Positions 7,928-9,881 of a stretch of DNA of 9,881 nt are shown here, piece after piece. The notes under the pieces were generated by a model. The model made no database searches. It worked only from the letters and a program-made list of their open reading frames with translations, and was not told the origin of the DNA. Both the position numbers and the translations under genes were made by a program. Location of the stretch: positions 1 through 9,881 of the forward strand of contig QQUK01000117.1 in NCBI GenBank assembly GCA_008501655.1, given 5' to 3'. Numbering within the stretch: position 1 is the stretch's first letter; every line of letters begins with the position of its first letter. The DNA comes from Calditrichota bacterium. Lineage in GTDB: Bacteria; Zixibacteria; MSB-5A5; GN15; FEB-12.

Positions 7928-7943
7928 GATTTTTTGAAAAATC
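7928..7943. promoter_or_regulatory. AT-rich dyad between kinase and lipoprotein genes
   Basis: GATTTTT and AAAAATC form a perfect 7-bp inverted repeat around TG. The loop is too small for an RNA hairpin. It could be a protein-binding site or a chance product of AT-rich DNA. Confidence 0.15.
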
Positions 7944-7982
7944 AGAGATTAAGTTTATCAATTTAGCCCACTTTTCCTGCGT

Positions 7983-8009
7983 TAACAAGTGAAGCAGATT
8001 ATAACAAGT
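7983..8009. repeat. Pair of 8-bp direct repeats upstream of the lipoprotein gene
   Basis: TAACAAGT occurs at 7983-7990 and again at 8002-8009, a 19-bp period close to two helical turns. The two copies would face the same side of the helix, as binding sites for a tandem-bound activator often do. They lie after the kinase terminator and before the leader ORF, where the lipoprotein promoter is expected. No promoter hexamers could be assigned. Confidence 0.3.
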
Positions 8010-8038
8010 TTTACTTATGTAACGAAAGGAGTTAAGTC

Positions 8039-8071
8039 ATGACCTATTTCCCCCCTCATTTTGAAACATAA
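8039..8071 (+). CDS. Possible 10-residue leader peptide
   Basis: The ORF reads MTYFPPHFET and stops at TAA. It is preceded by a near-perfect Shine-Dalgarno, AAAGGAG (8025-8031), 7 nt before the ATG, as strong as any in the window. It lies in the leader of the lipoprotein gene, 66 bp before that start, and in a different reading frame. The stop codon lies at the edge of a stem-loop (8058-8089), so a ribosome finishing this ORF would disrupt the hairpin. The Pro-Pro pair is a known slow step for ribosomes. It may be a regulatory leader ORF or a chance ORF. Its peptide is not expected to have a function of its own. Confidence 0.35.
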   Translation: MTYFPPHFET

Positions 8072-8089
8072 TCCTTACAGTTTCAAAAT
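8058..8089 (+). promoter_or_regulatory. Stem-loop in the leader of the lipoprotein gene
   Basis: ATTTTGAAAC (8058-8067) and GTTTCAAAAT (8080-8089) are perfect 10-bp inverted arms with a 12-nt loop. No T-run follows, so it is not a standard terminator. It overlaps the end of the short leader ORF (stop at 8069-8071) and lies 37 nt before the lipoprotein Shine-Dalgarno. Possible roles are translational control, mRNA stability or a DNA operator. The symmetry is certain; the function is not. Confidence 0.45.
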
Positions 8090-8137
8090 CAGTATCACCA
8101 TTTCAATTAATACATTTAATCTCATTAAGGAGAAACC

Positions 8138-9881
8138 ATGTTTTTCAAATCTAATTTACAGAACAGAGTATCCGGTTCATTTTCCGGACTAATGATTTTG
8201 ACAGTATTGTTAATGCTGTCAATCTTCATTGGCTGCTCAAATGAAGACAGCAGCTCAAACGGAGGACCAAGTGGTTCATCCGATAATACAGCACCGGCCG
8301 TATCATCATCAACACCGGCATCTTCTTCAACCGGTGTATCAACGGGAGCTGTTATTCAAATTACATTTTCAGAAGATATCGATCCATTATCGGTGACAAC
8401 GTCTTCAGTATTTATCACCGGTGTAACAAGTACCGTATCAGTTTCAAGTAATGTCATTTCCGTTACCCCATCTTCACAGCTTTCCTCAGCTACAGAATAT
8501 ACAGTAATAGTGACAACTGCTGTGAAAGATCTATCGGGGAATGCATTACCGTCGGAACATTCTTTTAAATTCACAACCGGAACCCTTCCGGTAGCGATGG
8601 CTGGAAACGATCAGGAAGTTTCCTATGGTGATGTTGTCACACTTGACGGAACTCAGAGTTCTGATGGTGGCGGCGCATCATTATCTTATATCTGGACTCA
8701 GAAATCAGGACCTTCAGTAGGTGGACTTACCGGTGCCAATCCGCAGTTTGTTGCTCCGGATGCTGTAACATCGTTAACTTTTGAACTTGTTGTTTCAAAC
8801 GGTTCAGAATCTTCAACACCTGATGAAGTTGTTGTCTCAATTTTAGAAGATGCTCAACATGCATACTATGTTAGTCCTTCCGGTGACAATGGTAACAGTG
8901 GAACAAAAGCTTCACCTTTTGCGACAATACAGTATGCTATAGATTATTCAAACACCGAAGGTGCCGGAGCTGATATTTATATAGCTGCCGGAACTTACAA
9001 TGAATCTATTACATTAAGAACCGATGTTTCCCTTTATGGCGGTTTCGATGCTGCCACATGGGAACGGAATTTTACAGCTCACCAGTCAGTCATTATGGGT
9101 GGAAACTACGCAGTTTATGGTAATGGAACATCACTCTTAACTATAGACGGTATGTATATCCAATCAGCTGATGCAAATTTTTCAGGCGGTTCTTCAGTCG
9201 GTATCGCTCTTAGTTCAGCGCAGGGGATTACCATAACAAACAATAGTATTGCAGCAGGTGCCGGTTATACTGGTTATAACGGAACCACATACTCTAAACC
9301 AAACAAAACTAATAATGGAAGCGGCGGCGCTGACTCATACTTTAATCTGATTTCCTGCAGCACAGGTGGCGGTGGATCAGGCGGTTCATCCTCGATCGGT
9401 CGGAAAGGTGGAAACGGCGGCGGACAGGGTGGTGCATCAGGAGGATCAGCAGGTAAAGACGGAACCGGCGGTGACGGAATTTCCGGTGGTGGCGGCGGAG
9501 ATGACGGTTCTTTCGCCAGTAATGGTCACGGCGGCGACAACGGGGATCCTGGTACTGAAGGTGGAAATGGTAACGGTGGTATCGAATTCGGTACAATTTC
9601 AAACGGTTATTATTATGTCTCAAGCGGCAACAACGGCTCTCGCGGTAAACATGGCGGCGGCGGTGGCGGCGGCGGTGGCGGCGGAGCCGGTGCATCATGC
9701 TGTGCTGCTGGCGGCGGCGGTGGTGCCGGTGGTGTTGGCGGTCCCGGTGGTTCAGCTGGCGGTGGCGGTGGTGCCTCTATCGGAATACTTATGGATGCTG
9801 GTGTATTCGCAACAATCAAAAATAATAATATCACAACCTCAAACGGCGGTGACGGCGGTGTAGGCGGAAACGGTGCCGAAG
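8138..9881 (+). CDS. Surface lipoprotein with Big_5, PKD-like and glycine-rich beta-helix domains (3' end cut)
   Basis: From ATG 8138, with AAGGAG at 8127-8132, 581 codons are open to the right edge. The N-terminus is a lipoprotein signal peptide with hydrophobic core 18-31 and lipobox FIGC. Cys33 would be lipidated, and Ser at +2 allows outer-membrane sorting. A Ser/Gly-rich linker follows. Residues 52-147 resemble a Big_5 Ig-like domain (ITFSEDIDP, then VTPSSQLSSATEYTV, DLSGNAL and FKFTTG). Residues 152-236 resemble a PKD/REJ-type domain (AGNDQEV, VTLDGTQSSD, YIWTQKSGP). From 242 comes a DUF1565-type right-handed beta-helix (YYVSPSGDNGNSGT, SPFATIQYAI, GTYNESI, YGGFDA). From about 371, and densely from 410 to 546, glycine-rich sequence interrupts the helix. 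A typical beta-helix rung (GILMDAGVFATIKNNNI) then resumes. No enzymatic residues are recognised; an adhesin or cell-surface role is inferred. Confidence 0.88.
   Translation, partial: MFFKSNLQNRVSGSFSGLMILTVLLMLSIFIGCSNEDSSSNGGPSGSSDNTAPAVSSSTPASSSTGVSTGAVIQITFSEDIDPLSVTTSSVFITGVTSTVSVSSNVISVTPSSQLSSATEYTVIVTTAVKDLSGNALPSEHSFKFTTGTLPVAMAGNDQEVSYGDVVTLDGTQSSDGGGASLSYIWTQKSGPSVGGLTGANPQFVAPDAVTSLTFELVVSNGSESSTPDEVVVSILEDAQHAYYVSPSGDNGNSGTKASPFATIQYAIDYSNTEGAGADIYIAAGTYNESITLRTDVSLYGGFDAATWERNFTAHQSVIMGGNYAVYGNGTSLLTIDGMYIQSADANFSGGSSVGIALSSAQGITITNNSIAAGAGYTGYNGTTYSKPNKTNNGSGGADSYFNLISCSTGGGGSGGSSSIGRKGGNGGGQGGASGGSAGKDGTGGDGISGGGGGDDGSFASNGHGGDNGDPGTEGGNGNGGIEFGTISNGYYYVSSGNNGSRGKHGGGGGGGGGGGAGASCCAAGGGGGAGGVGGPGGSAGGGGGASIGILMDAGVFATIKNNNITTSNGGDGGVGGNGAE
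9365..9775 (+). repeat. Glycine-codon low-complexity tract within the lipoprotein gene
   Basis: About 137 codons are dominated by GGC, GGT and GGA, encoding GG-x-GG patterns with Ser, Ala, Asn and Asp as the spacers. The purest part (9653-9685) encodes 11 Gly in a row, followed by a second block (GGGGG, GGVGGPGG, then GGGGG). The tract is clearly more GC-rich than the rest of the window. It also creates long open frames on the other strand and in other frames (poly-Pro and Arg/His-rich), which are composition artefacts. Confidence 0.9.

Noticed and set aside
8356..8574. Minus-strand ORF of 72 residues inside the lipoprotein gene
   Set aside because: It lies entirely opposite the Big_5-like domain codons, has no recognisable protein features, and is explained as a shadow frame.
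9365..9775. Collagen-like or CRISPR-like repeat array
   Set aside because: The translation lacks the strict Gly-X-Y triplet period of collagen. The DNA lacks repeats of constant length with unique spacers, so it is a Gly-rich coding tract only.
9342..9834. Long open frames in other frames and on the minus strand within the glycine tract, encoding Arg/His-rich, Pro-rich and Val/Ala-rich proteins
   Set aside because: They are products of GGN-codon composition over the lipoprotein gene, with no Shine-Dalgarno and implausible low-complexity translations. The plus-strand lipoprotein frame is continuous from 8138 and domain-supported.

Overview
The window looks like a chromosomal stretch from a Gram-negative bacterium of moderate to low GC (about 40% by eye). 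It carries a signal-peptide outer-membrane barrel protein, a Tat-exported protein and a lipoprotein with a Ser at +2. An ECF sigma factor paired with a Ser/Thr kinase-TPR receptor, plus long Big/PKD/beta-helix surface proteins, are typical of the FCB group and its relatives (Bacteroidota, Ignavibacteria, Calditrichota, Marinimicrobia and similar) and also of Acidobacteria and Planctomycetes. I lean to an FCB-type lineage with low confidence; nothing here fixes the phylum. I see no rRNA, tRNA, CRISPR array, insertion sequence or phage gene.

Left part (1-4020). A minus-strand outer-membrane protein gene runs off the left edge (677 to 1). It is divergent, across a 375-bp AT-rich spacer, from a two-gene operon encoding the TldD/TldE (PmbA) metalloprotease pair (1053-2594 and 2641-3963), which closes with a strong intrinsic terminator (3990-4020). 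TldD carries a clear twin-arginine signal peptide. TldE has no signal peptide, so the heterodimer may be exported folded by hitchhiking.

Middle part (4021-7919). A convergent, very AT-rich minus-strand gene encodes a small membrane protein I do not recognise. Next comes a compact two-gene operon: a TIGR02999-type ECF sigma factor (best start ATG 4714) and, 6 bp later, an 854-residue transmembrane Ser/Thr kinase with C-terminal tetratricopeptide repeats. A hairpin followed by a T-run ends it. In the sigma factor, the acidic core-binding motif of ordinary ECF factors is replaced by Ser-Pro-Thr-Ser. Next to a kinase, this suggests control by phosphorylation rather than by an anti-sigma factor.

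Right part (7920-9881). A structured leader holds a pair of direct repeats, a 10-codon ORF with its own Shine-Dalgarno, and a stem-loop at that ORF's stop codon. It precedes a large lipoprotein gene open at the right edge. The lipoprotein has a Big_5-like domain, a PKD/REJ-like domain, a DUF1565-type beta-helix, and a glycine-rich insertion of about 140 residues in the beta-helix, including 11 consecutive glycines. A plausible but unproven reading is that the sigma/kinase pair is an envelope-sensing switch and that the neighbouring surface lipoprotein may be one of its targets.
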